Source: Nocardia aurea
GTDB taxonomy: Bacteria; Actinomycetota; Actinomycetes; Mycobacteriales; Mycobacteriaceae
Assembly: GCF_003123685.1 (NCBI RefSeq)
Contig: NZ_QCYJ01000127.1
Coordinates: 124,001-188,000 of the forward strand
DNA: 64,000 bases
Direction: 5' to 3'
A program made the position numbers and the translations under genes. The notes below the pieces were generated by a model, which saw nothing but the letters and a program-made list of their open reading frames with translations, was not told where the DNA came from and ran no database searches. This document shows positions 1 to 8,203 of the stretch, piece after piece. Numbering within the stretch: position 1 is the first letter of the stretch; each line of letters begins with the position of its first letter.

Positions 1-898
1 TGGCGTAGATATCGGCGTATCCGCCGACGGTCAGGTCCGGGTTGATCAGCAGCCTTCCGGCCCGGTCGGTCTCGCATCCGGTGGCCTCGGCCAGGATTTC
101 GGCGAAGCCGCCCGCCTTCACACCGGCCGACCAGACCACGGTCTCGGCCGCGATCCGGCGCTCGACGCCCGACTTGTCCTTGACCGTCACCTTGCCCGGT
201 TCGATATCGGTGACGAAGGTGTCGACGAGTACCTCGACGCCGCCCTTCTCCAGCGACCTCTTCGCGTATTCCGACAGTCCACCGCCGAACGGCGGAAGCA
301 CCTCGGCCGCGCCTTCGACCAGGCTGACCGAAACCTCCTGGTGGAAGTACCGTTTCGACAGTTCCTTCAACTGGCCCGCGACCTCGACACCGGTGGCGCC
401 CGCGCCGACCACGACGAAGCTGAGCAGCCTGTTCCTGCTCTCCTCGTCGGCGACCGCGGCCTCGGCGAAGACACGCTGGATCTGCGCGCGCAGGATCCTC
501 GCGTCATCGATGGTCTTGAGCGCGAAAGTCTTCTCCGCGAAATCGTCGCGGCCGAAATACGATTGCGACGCGCCGGTGGCCGCGATCAGCGCGCCGTAGC
601 CGATCTCGGTGCGCTCCCCCTCGTGTTCGTAGGTCAGCACCGTGGCGTCGGGATCGATGGCGACCACCTTGCCGAGCCGTACATCGGCCTCGGGGTGACG
701 CCGCAGGATCGACCTGATCGGGGGCGCGATCTCCTCCGATGCCAGCACACCTGTCGCGACCTGGTAGAGCAACGGCTGGAAAAGGTGTTCCGGCGTGCTC
801 GAGATCAGCACATACTTGATTCCCGACTTCGCCAGTTGCTTGGCCGCGGCCAACCCTCCGAACCCCGATCCGACGACGACCACATCTGCGTGTTCCAT
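1..898 (-). CDS. ndh: Type II NADH dehydrogenase (NDH-2), C-terminus cut by window edge
   Basis: Single-subunit FAD enzyme that passes electrons from NADH to quinone at the membrane without pumping protons. Reading the minus strand from the ATG at 898 gives about 299 residues, open at the window edge. The N-terminal FAD-binding motif GSGFGG sits near residue 10, and a second Rossmann motif, VVGAGATGVEVAG, near residue 165 binds NADH. The HLFQPLLYQVATG stretch near residue 40 is typical of NDH-2. The start is supported by AAGGAGG seven bases upstream. It is divergent from a LysR regulator, a common control arrangement. The membrane-anchoring C-terminus lies outside the window, so the call rests on the first two thirds. 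Confidence 0.9.
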   Translation of the reverse strand, partial: MEHADVVVVGSGFGGLAAAKQLAKSGIKYVLISSTPEHLFQPLLYQVATGVLASEEIAPPIRSILRRHPEADVRLGKVVAIDPDATVLTYEHEGERTEIGYGALIAATGASQSYFGRDDFAEKTFALKTIDDARILRAQIQRVFAEAAVADEESRNRLLSFVVVGAGATGVEVAGQLKELSKRYFHQEVSVSLVEGAAEVLPPFGGGLSEYAKRSLEKGGVEVLVDTFVTDIEPGKVTVKDKSGVERRIAAETVVWSAGVKAGGFAEILAEATGCETDRAGRLLINPDLTVGGYADIYA

Positions 899-988
899 GA
901 CAGCCTCCTTCTCTCATTACCAACCGTTATTCGGAACGCAGATATTTCAGGTGTTCAGGCGCATAATGGAGATGACTCTTATCTGGAT

Positions 989-1000
989 CATTCATGAATG
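989..1000. promoter_or_regulatory. 12-bp palindrome in the ndh/LysR intergenic region
   Basis: CATTCATGAATG is a perfect palindrome directly in front of the LysR gene's AGGAG ribosome site and inside the 112-bp divergent promoter region. Its position suits an autoregulatory LysR site, but it does not contain the classical T-N11-A form in an obvious way, so the binding protein is an inference. Confidence 0.35.
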
Positions 1001-1010
1001 AGGAGTTGTC

Positions 1011-1871
1011 GTGGAGCTTCGCCAGCTGGCATACTTCATCGCGGTCTGCGAGGAACTGAGCTTCAGCAAGGCCGCCACCCGCTGCTTCATCTCGCAGTCG
1101 GCGATCAGTCACCAGATCGCCCGACTCGAGCGCGACCTGGGCGTGCCGCTGTTCGAGCGCTCTACCAGGGCCGTCGTCCCCACCGACGCGACCATGCGGC
1201 TACTACCCTTGGCTAAACAGATGCTGAGCCTGGAATCCGCGATCCGCGCCACAGTTCGCACCACCGGGCATCGAATCCGCCTGGCCGCCAACATGTCCTT
1301 CGCGACCCGATCGCTCTCGGCCATCGCCGCGGCCCGCGCCGCCCACCCCGACGCGGAAATCGAATTCGTCATCAAGCCGTTCCGCCAACGCATCACGGCG
1401 GTCGCCGACGGCGACTGCGATCTGGCACTGATCCGCGGCAGCGTCGAACAGCCCGGACTCACGGTGGAGAAACTCTGGGTCGAGGACCTGGTGATCGCGA
1501 CCACACGCGGCCATCCACTCGCCACCCGCGAGAGCGTCACCCTCGCCGAACTGAGCCCCTACCCCTTATTACTGCCCCCCGAACAGGAACAGGTATTGCT
1601 GCACACCGTCATCCGGACTGCCTTCGCCGACCTGCCCACCGGCCCGACCTTCGGTCCACCCATCCCGCCCGACCACACCGCGACGATGGAACTCATCAAC
1701 CGCCCCGACTCCTGGACCCTCCTCTACGCCGACAGCCCGACCGAAGGCCTCGTCGTCCTCCCCCTCGCCGAACACCGCCTGCGCATCCCGGTCTCCGCCA
1801 TCGTCCGCACCGACGCCCGCCCCTCCCCCATCCTCACCACCCTGCTCGACAACCTCCACCGCAGCCGCTGA
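1011..1871 (+). CDS. LysR family transcriptional regulator
   Basis: DNA-binding regulator of 286 aa. The winged helix-turn-helix covers about residues 1-60 (MELRQLAYFIAVCEELSFS, then AATRCFISQSAISHQIARLE), which is the standard LysR opening. The rest is a periplasmic-binding-protein-like effector domain. The GTG start at 1011 has AGGAG six bases upstream. It is divergent from the NDH-2 gene, so it probably controls that gene, but the effector cannot be read from the sequence. Confidence 0.93.
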   Translation: MELRQLAYFIAVCEELSFSKAATRCFISQSAISHQIARLERDLGVPLFERSTRAVVPTDATMRLLPLAKQMLSLESAIRATVRTTGHRIRLAANMSFATRSLSAIAAARAAHPDAEIEFVIKPFRQRITAVADGDCDLALIRGSVEQPGLTVEKLWVEDLVIATTRGHPLATRESVTLAELSPYPLLLPPEQEQVLLHTVIRTAFADLPTGPTFGPPIPPDHTATMELINRPDSWTLLYADSPTEGLVVLPLAEHRLRIPVSAIVRTDARPSPILTTLLDNLHRSR

Positions 1872-1878
1872 CCGAAAT

Positions 1879-1904
1879 CGGCCCCACGCTCTCGCGCGGG
1901 GCCG
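1879..1904. terminator. Hairpin terminator between LysR gene and 389-aa gene
   Basis: Near-perfect 11-bp stem with one A/C mismatch (arms 1879-1889 and 1894-1904) around a 4-nt loop, lying between two convergent genes. No strong T tract follows, as is usual in this group. Confidence 0.6.
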
Positions 1905-1923
1905 ACGGTCGACCAGGGAGCAT

Positions 1924-3093
1924 TCATTCTCGGTCCGTGTCGGTCTCCCGATCGATGAAGCTCGGGTCGACAGCGATGGCGCCGGTCAACCACCACGCGC
2001 CGCGTTCGAAGATCAGATCACCGGAGACGACGATCGGCTGCCGGCTCCGGTGCGCGCGGATGGCCCATTCGTATTCCTGCCCTGCCAGTGGCACATGCAC
2101 TTTTCGTGGGCGTCCATCGACATGAGTCGACAACACGATGCTCGTGGTTTCCGAATCCCCGTCCCCGAGGTCGTCACGGTTGAGAGTGCGTACCGTTCCC
2201 AGCAGCGCCTGATGCGCGGAAGGCTCCTCGCGGCGCACCAGCCTTTCGCGCACGCGCGGTAGGCCCGCCATCGCATTGCGGTCTACGACTATTCGCGAGA
2301 TGCCCACCTCGGGTGGGGGCGCGGACGCCGCCCAGTCGAAAGACAGATCCAGCGTGCGCAATGCTTGCGGCTGGGTCAGATCCTGCAACGACTCCACCAG
2401 AGCCGCGCTGAGCCCTAGCTGCCCGGCATGATCGAGCGCGGCCTCGTCCCAGGTCAGCGCCAGTTGCCGAGTCGACCGCAACCCGGTGGCAAGTGTGGTC
2501 ATCACTCGGCGCGGGAACGGTGTGGCGACGTTCGCTTCGTTTTCGAGCGGAGGGTCTCCGAGCCGTGTGACCACGGTGAACACGAAACTTCCGCGTTGGG
2601 TGTGTCCGAGTCGGATGTCCTCTTCGAGGAAGTTCGTCACGATCGCCGACCTGCGACCGCGATGCGAGTGCGTCGGGTCATCGGCTGTCGTGGCGGCGGC
2701 CCTCATCATCGTGAACAACGCTTGCAGCGTCTTCTCCGCTTGGCGGAAGGGGATCGTCGCATCGACCATTTCCTGGTCGAGACGAACGAAGAGCAGATCC
2801 GCCCGTGCGGCGGCGATTCGTTCGGCCAACACGGCCGGATCCCAATTGTAGATCGTGGCGAGCGCTTGGAGCGTCTCACCGAAACGTCGCGGGAAATCCA
2901 CGAAGTCTGTTGCCAACGGCAACATGATCCGGCCTCGAACGCCGCCGTCTCCGGGAAGTTTCCAGATTTCCTTGACGTCCCGATCTCGAGTTTCCAACTC
3001 CCATTCGTGGGTCGCCAGGTACTGCGAGACCGCGGGCGGCGACAGCGTGGAAGCGATCTCACGGAGCGTGTCGAGCGGTGTGCCGTTCACCAT
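1924..3093 (-). CDS. Unknown 389-aa protein, partner of the broken DUF4365-like gene
   Basis: I cannot assign a function. The 389-aa protein is soluble, with no signal peptide or membrane segment. It resembles an uncharacterised actinobacterial family with an RGRRSAIVTNFLEEDIRLG stretch near residue 150, followed by a QRGSFVFTVVTRL beta segment. The C-terminus (GDLIFERGAWWLTGAIAV) looks like a compact beta domain. The ATG at 3093 overlaps the stop of the upstream reading frame (ATGGTGA), and GGAGAG lies just upstream, so the two genes are translationally coupled. GC at third positions is lower than in the flanking housekeeping genes, which suggests acquired DNA. A defence-related role is possible from the partner's family but is not shown. 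Confidence 0.75.
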   Translation of the reverse strand: MVNGTPLDTLREIASTLSPPAVSQYLATHEWELETRDRDVKEIWKLPGDGGVRGRIMLPLATDFVDFPRRFGETLQALATIYNWDPAVLAERIAAARADLLFVRLDQEMVDATIPFRQAEKTLQALFTMMRAAATTADDPTHSHRGRRSAIVTNFLEEDIRLGHTQRGSFVFTVVTRLGDPPLENEANVATPFPRRVMTTLATGLRSTRQLALTWDEAALDHAGQLGLSAALVESLQDLTQPQALRTLDLSFDWAASAPPPEVGISRIVVDRNAMAGLPRVRERLVRREEPSAHQALLGTVRTLNRDDLGDGDSETTSIVLSTHVDGRPRKVHVPLAGQEYEWAIRAHRSRQPIVVSGDLIFERGAWWLTGAIAVDPSFIDRETDTDRE

Positions 3094-3550
3094 TGCTCTC
3101 CTTCGCCGATCGTCCGCATAATGGCCTGTAGCCCCTCTACGTCGAACAGATTCCTTCTCGGTAGATGGACCGTCTTGCTGGCCTTATCATCATCTATCCC
3201 ACCGAGATTTGCGGCGTACTCCCAGTACATCCGACTCGCGCTGGTCAATCCCGCCTCCGACAGATCGAGCAGTTCGTCGGCGTTCTCGGGGATCAACAGC
3301 ACAGCCAGCAGTGCCGGTATGAATCGCTTCGGATTCACCAGCTTGATGAAGCGCTCGCGCTCGAGAGACCACGTCAGATGTTCTGCGCCGAGGCGCCGAT
3401 GCTGTGTCGTGCACTTCAGTCCGCCGCTGCCACGAGGCGAATGAATGCGAGACTGAACTGTTCCTGTCTCGCGCTGATCGGTAACGCGTCTTCTGGAATC
3501 CGTACTTCCGCCGGCTCTTGCCTGCGACTCCCCACGTCGACCTCGGTCAC
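3087..3550 (-). pseudogene. DUF4365-like gene with an internal deletion and frame change
   Basis: Two pieces of one gene lie in different frames. Piece one starts at GTG 3550 and reads 44 residues ending in EQFSLAFIRLVAAAD before TGA at 3418-3416; this is the usual DUF4365 N-terminus. Piece two is read in the other frame from about 3419 to 3087. It starts LKCTTQHRR and contains LLAVLLIPENADELL, MYWEYAANLGG and KTVHLPRRNLFDVEGL, the usual second half. The segment that should join them (the acidic part before the QxK-type strand, about 25-30 residues) is missing. An open frame running 3087-3590 exists, but its first 55 residues are arginine-rich and do not look like protein. DUF4365 has PD-(D/E)XK-nuclease-like features, so the deletion probably removed a catalytic acidic residue. 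Confidence 0.7.
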
Positions 3551-3650
3551 ATATCCCCCTGCTCGAGTCCCCGGCACAAGCGCTCGGCAACTCTAGACCA
3601 ATATGGTTGGCTGTGAGGCCTTTTCGTTCCCGAATCAGTGGCGAAACGCC

Positions 3651-3682
3651 GAACGGCCCCGGACTGGTGTCCGGGGCCGTTC
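3651..3682 (-). terminator. Intrinsic terminator after etfA
   Basis: Perfect 13-bp GC-rich stem (3651-3663 pairing with 3670-3682) around a 6-nt loop, 23 bases past the etfA stop. Confidence 0.75.
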
Positions 3683-3704
3683 GACGAATCGGTGGAGCGA
3701 GGGC

Positions 3705-4661
3705 TCAGCCCTTGTGCGCCTTGACCGCTTCGGTCAGCTGCGGGGCGACGTTGAACAGGTCGCCGACGATGCCGTAGTCCGCGATCTCGAAGATCGGGGC
3801 CTCTTCGTCCTTGTTGACCGCGACGATGGTCTTCGAGGTCTGCATGCCCGCGCGGTGCTGGATGGCGCCGGAGATGCCGAGGGCGACGTACAGCTGCGGG
3901 GAGACCGTCTTACCGGTCTGACCCACCTGGAACTGGCCCGGGTAGTAGCCCGAGTCGACCGCGGCGCGGGACGCGCCGACAGCGGCACCCAGCGAATCGG
4001 CCAGCGCTTCGACGACCGAGAACTTGTCGGCGGAACCGACACCGCGGCCACCGGAGACGACGATGCCCGCCTCGGTGAGTTCGGGGCGATCGCCACCGGT
4101 GACGGTCTCGCGCGAGGTCACCTTGACGACGCCGTCTTCCTGCGCCGGAACCTCGACGGTGACCTTCTCGCCCGCGCCCGCCTGCGCCGAGGCCTCGACC
4201 GCGCCGGGACGCACCGAGATGACCGGCACGTCGCCGGTGGCCTTGGCCTCGACGGTGAAGGCGCCACCGAAGATGGAATGCACGGCGGTGCCGTCGGCCT
4301 TGACGTCGATGACGTCGACCAGCAGGCCGGAGCCGATGCGGGCGGCGAGGCGGCCCGACACCTCCTTGCCCTCGGCGGTGGCGGCGACGATCACGGCGGC
4401 GGGCGAGATCGACTCGACCAGACCGGCCAGCACGTCGACCTTCGGGGTCACCAGGTAGTTCTCGACATCGTCGGATTCGGCGATGTAGATCTTCTCCGCA
4501 CCGGCGGCGGCCAGCGCGTCGGCCAGCTTCTCGCCGGTGCCCGCGGCACCGAGTACCACGGCGGCGGGCTCACCGAGGGCGCGGCCCGCGGTGAGGAGTT
4601 CGGTGCTGACCTTCTTGATCGCACCGTCGGCGTGCTCGACGAGCACAAGTACTTCTGCCAT
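3705..4661 (-). CDS. etfA: Electron transfer flavoprotein alpha subunit
   Basis: FAD-carrying subunit of the soluble ETF heterodimer, which collects electrons from acyl-CoA dehydrogenases. At 318 aa it is the usual length. The N-terminal adenine-nucleotide-type domain ([13 protein letters not shown]) is followed from about residue 190 by the conserved FAD domain, with SGGRGVGS, the [19 protein letters not shown] block and the C-terminal [26 protein letters not shown] precedes the ATG. It lies 94 bases behind etfB in one operon, matching fixA-fixB (Rv3029c-Rv3028c) of M. tuberculosis. Confidence 0.96.
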   Translation of the reverse strand: MAEVLVLVEHADGAIKKVSTELLTAGRALGEPAAVVLGAAGTGEKLADALAAAGAEKIYIAESDDVENYLVTPKVDVLAGLVESISPAAVIVAATAEGKEVSGRLAARIGSGLLVDVIDVKADGTAVHSIFGGAFTVEAKATGDVPVISVRPGAVEASAQAGAGEKVTVEVPAQEDGVVKVTSRETVTGGDRPELTEAGIVVSGGRGVGSADKFSVVEALADSLGAAVGASRAAVDSGYYPGQFQVGQTGKTVSPQLYVALGISGAIQHRAGMQTSKTIVAVNKDEEAPIFEIADYGIVGDLFNVAPQLTEAVKAHKG

Positions 4662-4755
4662 TGTGTTCTCTCCTAAGCAGTCTCAGTCCCGGAGAGCGCG
4701 ACGTTCACGTGACGACTCGTCCGGGTGCGGTTGTCCCGCAACGACGTGGCGACGA

Positions 4756-5541
4756 TCAGATGATCTTCTGGCCGACGAGGTACTGGGCGATCTTGGTGCC
4801 GCCGTCGCCTTCGTCCGCGATCTTCTCGCCCGCGGTGCGCGGCGGCTTCGGGGTCGAGGCGGTGACGGTGGTGCCCGCGTTGGCGACACCGACGGTCGAC
4901 GGATCGACGCCCAGGTCGGCCAGCGTCAGGGTCTGCACTTCCTTCTTCTTCGCGGCCATGATGCCCTTGAAGGAGGGGAAGCGCGGCTCGTTGATCTTCT
5001 CGGTGACCGAGACGATCGCGGGAAGGCTGGCCTCGAGCTTGAAGACGCCTTCGTCGGTCTCGCGCTCACCGGTGATCTTCTCGCCGTCGACGACGAGTTT
5101 GCGCAGGTGCGTCAGCTGCGGCAGGCCGAGGTACTCGGCGATGATCGCCGGAACCGCGCCCGCGCGACCGTCGGTGGCCTCGTTACCGGCGATGACCAGT
5201 TCGACACCCTCGACCTGGCCGAGAGCGGAGGCGAGCACCCACGCGGTCTGCACGGCGTCGGAGCCGTGGATCGCGGGGTCGTTGATGTGGATGGCCTTGT
5301 CGGCGCCCATGGACAGCGCCTTGCGGATGGCCTCGGTGGCGCGGTCCGGACCGGCGGCCAGCACGGTGACCTCGCCGCCCTGGGCCTCCTTGATCAGCAG
5401 CGCCTCTTCGACGGCGCGTTCGTTGATCTCGTCGAGGACGGCGTCGGCGGCCTCGCGATCGAGGGTGTAGTCACCATCGGTCAGCTTGCGCTCGGACCAG
5501 GTGTCAGGAACCTGCTTGATGAGTACGACGATGTTCGGCAT
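4756..5541 (-). CDS. etfB: Electron transfer flavoprotein beta subunit
   Basis: Beta subunit of ETF, 261 aa. It binds AMP and contacts the partner dehydrogenases. The opening MPNIVVLIKQVPDTW and the middle GADKAIHINDPAIHGSDA and VIAGNEATDGRAGAVPAI blocks are diagnostic. AGGAGG lies about 13 bases before the ATG. It is the first gene of the etfBA unit. A 22-bp perfect dyad at 5643-5664 lies about 100 bases upstream and is a likely operator for it. Confidence 0.96.
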   Translation of the reverse strand: MPNIVVLIKQVPDTWSERKLTDGDYTLDREAADAVLDEINERAVEEALLIKEAQGGEVTVLAAGPDRATEAIRKALSMGADKAIHINDPAIHGSDAVQTAWVLASALGQVEGVELVIAGNEATDGRAGAVPAIIAEYLGLPQLTHLRKLVVDGEKITGERETDEGVFKLEASLPAIVSVTEKINEPRFPSFKGIMAAKKKEVQTLTLADLGVDPSTVGVANAGTTVTASTPKPPRTAGEKIADEGDGGTKIAQYLVGQKII

Positions 5542-5642
5542 CGGTCTTCGTCGACCTCCTGTTCTGGGGGCGTGTATCCGGCGGTCGCACGAGGTTGGCC
5601 GTACGTCCGTGTGAGTAGCTCGGGCGTGACACTACCCTACGT

Positions 5643-5664
5643 TAAGTTACCCGTGGGTAACTTA
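5643..5664. promoter_or_regulatory. 22-bp perfect dyad upstream of etfBA and the MGLP methyltransferase
   Basis: The arms TAAGTTACCC and GGGTAACTTA flank a 2-nt centre. It is placed 102 bases before the etfB start (minus strand) and 69 bases before the methyltransferase start (plus strand). Size and symmetry are those of a TetR-family operator. ETF serves fatty-acid oxidation, so a lipid-responsive repressor is a reasonable guess; the cognate protein is not in the window. Confidence 0.6.
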
Positions 5665-5732
5665 CGGGCGCAGCCCCCACAACAGCGGTCCGGGCTATAT
5701 CGTGCGCGGGCCCTACCAGTAACGTCGGACCG

Positions 5733-6560
5733 ATGAGCGAGGCTGTGATCCCTGCCGCACCGATCGACCCGACGGTCATGACTACCCCCGGAACGGTCGC
5801 CGACACCGACCACCGAGACGGCGAAACGCTTCCGCTGACCGGCGAGCGCACCGTCCCCGGCATCGCCGAAGAGAACTACTGGTTCCGCAGGCACGAGGTC
5901 GCCTATGCCCGGCTGCTCGATCGTTGCGCGGGAAAGACCGTGCTGGAGGCCGGCTCCGGCGAGGGCTACGGCGCCGACATGATCGCGGGCGTCGCGTCGA
6001 AGGTGACCGGACTCGACTACGACGCGGGCGCGGTCGCCCATGTGCGCGAACGCTATCCGCGCGTGGAGATGATCCAGGGCAATCTCGCCGATCTCCCCCT
6101 CGACGACGATTCGGTCGATGTCGTGGTGAATTTCCAAGTGATCGAACACCTGTGGGATCAGGGACAGTTCCTGCGGGAATGCCTGCGGGTGCTGCGCCCC
6201 GGCGGCGAACTGCTCATCAGCACGCCGAACAGGATCACCTTCTCCCCGGGTCGCGACACCCCGCTCAACCCGTTCCACACCCGCGAACTCGACGCGGCCG
6301 AACTCGCGGAACTGCTGGTGGAGGCCGGATTCGAGGTATCGCGAATGATCGGTGTGCACCACGGTCCGAACCTGCGCGCGCTCGACGCCAAACACGGCGG
6401 ATCCTTCATCGACGCCCAGATCGAGCGCGCACTGGCCGGACAGCCGTGGCCCGCCGATCTCACCGCCGACGTCGCCGCGGTCACCATCGATGATTTCGCC
6501 CTGCTCGCCGAGGATATCGACGCGAGCCTGGACCTGGTCGCCATCGCGGTGAAGCCTTGA
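5733..6560 (+). CDS. Class I SAM-dependent methyltransferase of the MGLP cluster (Rv3030-like)
   Basis: A 275-aa methyltransferase. SAM motif I is VLEAGSGEGYGADMIA near residue 70, followed by VTGLDYDAGAVAHVRERY and the LRVLRPGGELLISTPN post-motif. It sits directly before the GH57 and GT4 genes in the order of M. tuberculosis Rv3030-Rv3031-Rv3032, genes assigned to methylglucose lipopolysaccharide synthesis. O-methylation of a polysaccharide intermediate is therefore the inferred job. The ribosome site before ATG 5733 is weak and the first 40 residues look poorly structured, so a downstream start is possible. Confidence 0.85.
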   Translation: MSEAVIPAAPIDPTVMTTPGTVADTDHRDGETLPLTGERTVPGIAEENYWFRRHEVAYARLLDRCAGKTVLEAGSGEGYGADMIAGVASKVTGLDYDAGAVAHVRERYPRVEMIQGNLADLPLDDDSVDVVVNFQVIEHLWDQGQFLRECLRVLRPGGELLISTPNRITFSPGRDTPLNPFHTRELDAAELAELLVEAGFEVSRMIGVHHGPNLRALDAKHGGSFIDAQIERALAGQPWPADLTADVAAVTIDDFALLAEDIDASLDLVAIAVKP

Positions 6561-8203
6561 GCGAGGTACCGGGCCAGTTCACCCTCGTCCTGCACTCCCA
6601 CCTCCCGTGGCTGGCCCATCACGGCCGCTGGCCGGTGGGCGAGGAATGGCTCTACCAGTCGTGGGCCGCGTCCTATCTGCCCCTCGTCGACGTACTGAGA
6701 ACCCTCGCGGCAGAAGGACGTTCACACCTGCTGACGTTGGGGATCACGCCGGTTCTCGCGGCGCAGCTCGATGATCCGCACTGCCTCGCCGGCATGCACC
6801 ACTGGCTGGGCAATTGGCAGTTGCGCGCCGACGAGGCGGCGCTGGCGGGCAATGTCGCGCTCGGACGTCACGAACACCGTTTGGCGGCAAAGGCTCTCGC
6901 GGATTTCGAGACCAACTGGCGTCACGGCGCCGCGCCGGTGTGGCGACAGCTGATCGACGCGGAGACCATCGAACTGCTCGGCGGCCCGCTGGCGCATCCG
7001 TTCCAGCCGCTGCTCGACCCACGACTTCGGGCATTCCAGCTGGCAGAGGGCCTGGCTGACGCGCATCAGCGCTGGGGTCACACGCCGCGCGGCATCTGGG
7101 CTCCCGAATGCGGTTACACCCCGGGCATGGAGGTCGGTTACGCCGACGCCGGTGTGACACATTTCATGGTCGACGGCCCCGCGCTGCGCGGCGACAGCTC
7201 ACTCGGCCGCCCGGTGCGCGAGTCCGACGTGATCGCGTTCGGACGCGATCTGCACGTGAGTTACCGGGTCTGGTCACCCAAATCGGGCTATCCGGGACAG
7301 TCCGCCTACCGTGATTTTCATCACTACGATCACGCCACCGGACTCAAACCGTCGCGGGTCACCGGCAAGTCGGTCGAGGGTCCGGACAAGGCGCCCTACG
7401 ATCCCGAACTCGCCGCGGCCGCCGTCGGGCGCGACGTCGACGATTTCGTGCGGACCGTGGTGGAGCGACTGCGCTCGGAATCCGCGCGCATCGGCCGTCC
7501 CGCGCTGGTCGTGGCCGCATTCGACACCGAACTCTTCGGTCACTGGTGGCACGAGGGGCCACAATGGCTGGCCCAGGTGCTGCGCGCGCTGCCGGAGGCG
7601 GGCGTCACCGTCGGCACCCTGGCCGACGCGCGCGATCGCGGCTTCGTCGGTGCTCCGGTGCCGCTGGCGGACTCCTCGTGGGGTTCGGGCAAGGACTGGC
7701 GCGTCTGGGCCGGGGATCAGGTCCGTGACCTGGTCGAACTCAACGACGAGATCGTCAGGCTGACCCTGGACACGGTCGACAAGATGCGCGAATCGCACGG
7801 CGACGCTCCGTCGCTGCGCGACCCGGTCGCCGACCAATTGCTGCGCGAGGCCGTGCTGACCGTCTCCAGCGACTGGGCCTTCATGGTCAGCAAGGACTCC
7901 GCCGCCGGATACGCCAGGGAACGCGCGCACCAGCACGCGCACGCGGTGCGGGAGATCGCCGCGGCCGTCGGCGCGGGCCAGGTCGCCAAAGCGGGGCAGT
8001 TGGCGGCAGGATGGGGGGCGGCAGACGGACTCTTCCCCGCACTGGACGCGCGACGACTGGGGGTTGGGCACCGGGCCACCGCGCCGGAGCAGGCTACCGC
8101 TGTCGGTTCGGACGACAGCACCGCCGAGTCGGGCGCCGCCGCGCCGGTCTCGGATGCGGAACGAGCATCCGCCTCAGTACCGGTTGGAGAAAAGCGCATA
8201 TGA
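6557..8203 (+). CDS. GH57 alpha-1,4-glucan branching-type enzyme (Rv3031-like)
   Basis: Glycoside hydrolase family 57 protein of 548 aa, expected to form alpha-1,6 branches on a glucan. The family signature FTLVLHSHLPW is at residues 8-18, the nucleophile region GIWAPECGY near residue 180 and DTELFGHWWHEG near residue 322 carries the second acidic residue. The start is a TTG that overlaps the preceding stop (TTGA), so translation is coupled to the methyltransferase. The last 45 residues are low-complexity and Ala/Ser-rich, beyond the usual end of the family. It overlaps the next gene by ATGA. Confidence 0.9.
   Translation: MSEVPGQFTLVLHSHLPWLAHHGRWPVGEEWLYQSWAASYLPLVDVLRTLAAEGRSHLLTLGITPVLAAQLDDPHCLAGMHHWLGNWQLRADEAALAGNVALGRHEHRLAAKALADFETNWRHGAAPVWRQLIDAETIELLGGPLAHPFQPLLDPRLRAFQLAEGLADAHQRWGHTPRGIWAPECGYTPGMEVGYADAGVTHFMVDGPALRGDSSLGRPVRESDVIAFGRDLHVSYRVWSPKSGYPGQSAYRDFHHYDHATGLKPSRVTGKSVEGPDKAPYDPELAAAAVGRDVDDFVRTVVERLRSESARIGRPALVVAAFDTELFGHWWHEGPQWLAQVLRALPEAGVTVGTLADARDRGFVGAPVPLADSSWGSGKDWRVWAGDQVRDLVELNDEIVRLTLDTVDKMRESHGDAPSLRDPVADQLLREAVLTVSSDWAFMVSKDSAAGYARERAHQHAHAVREIAAAVGAGQVAKAGQLAAGWGAADGLFPALDARRLGVGHRATAPEQATAVGSDDSTAESGAAAPVSDAERASASVPVGEKRI

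Noticed and set aside
3087-3590. Continuous 167-codon frame taken as an intact DUF4365 gene
   Set aside because: The first 55 residues are Arg/Ser-rich noise; the genuine N-terminal sequence is in another frame, so the gene is broken.
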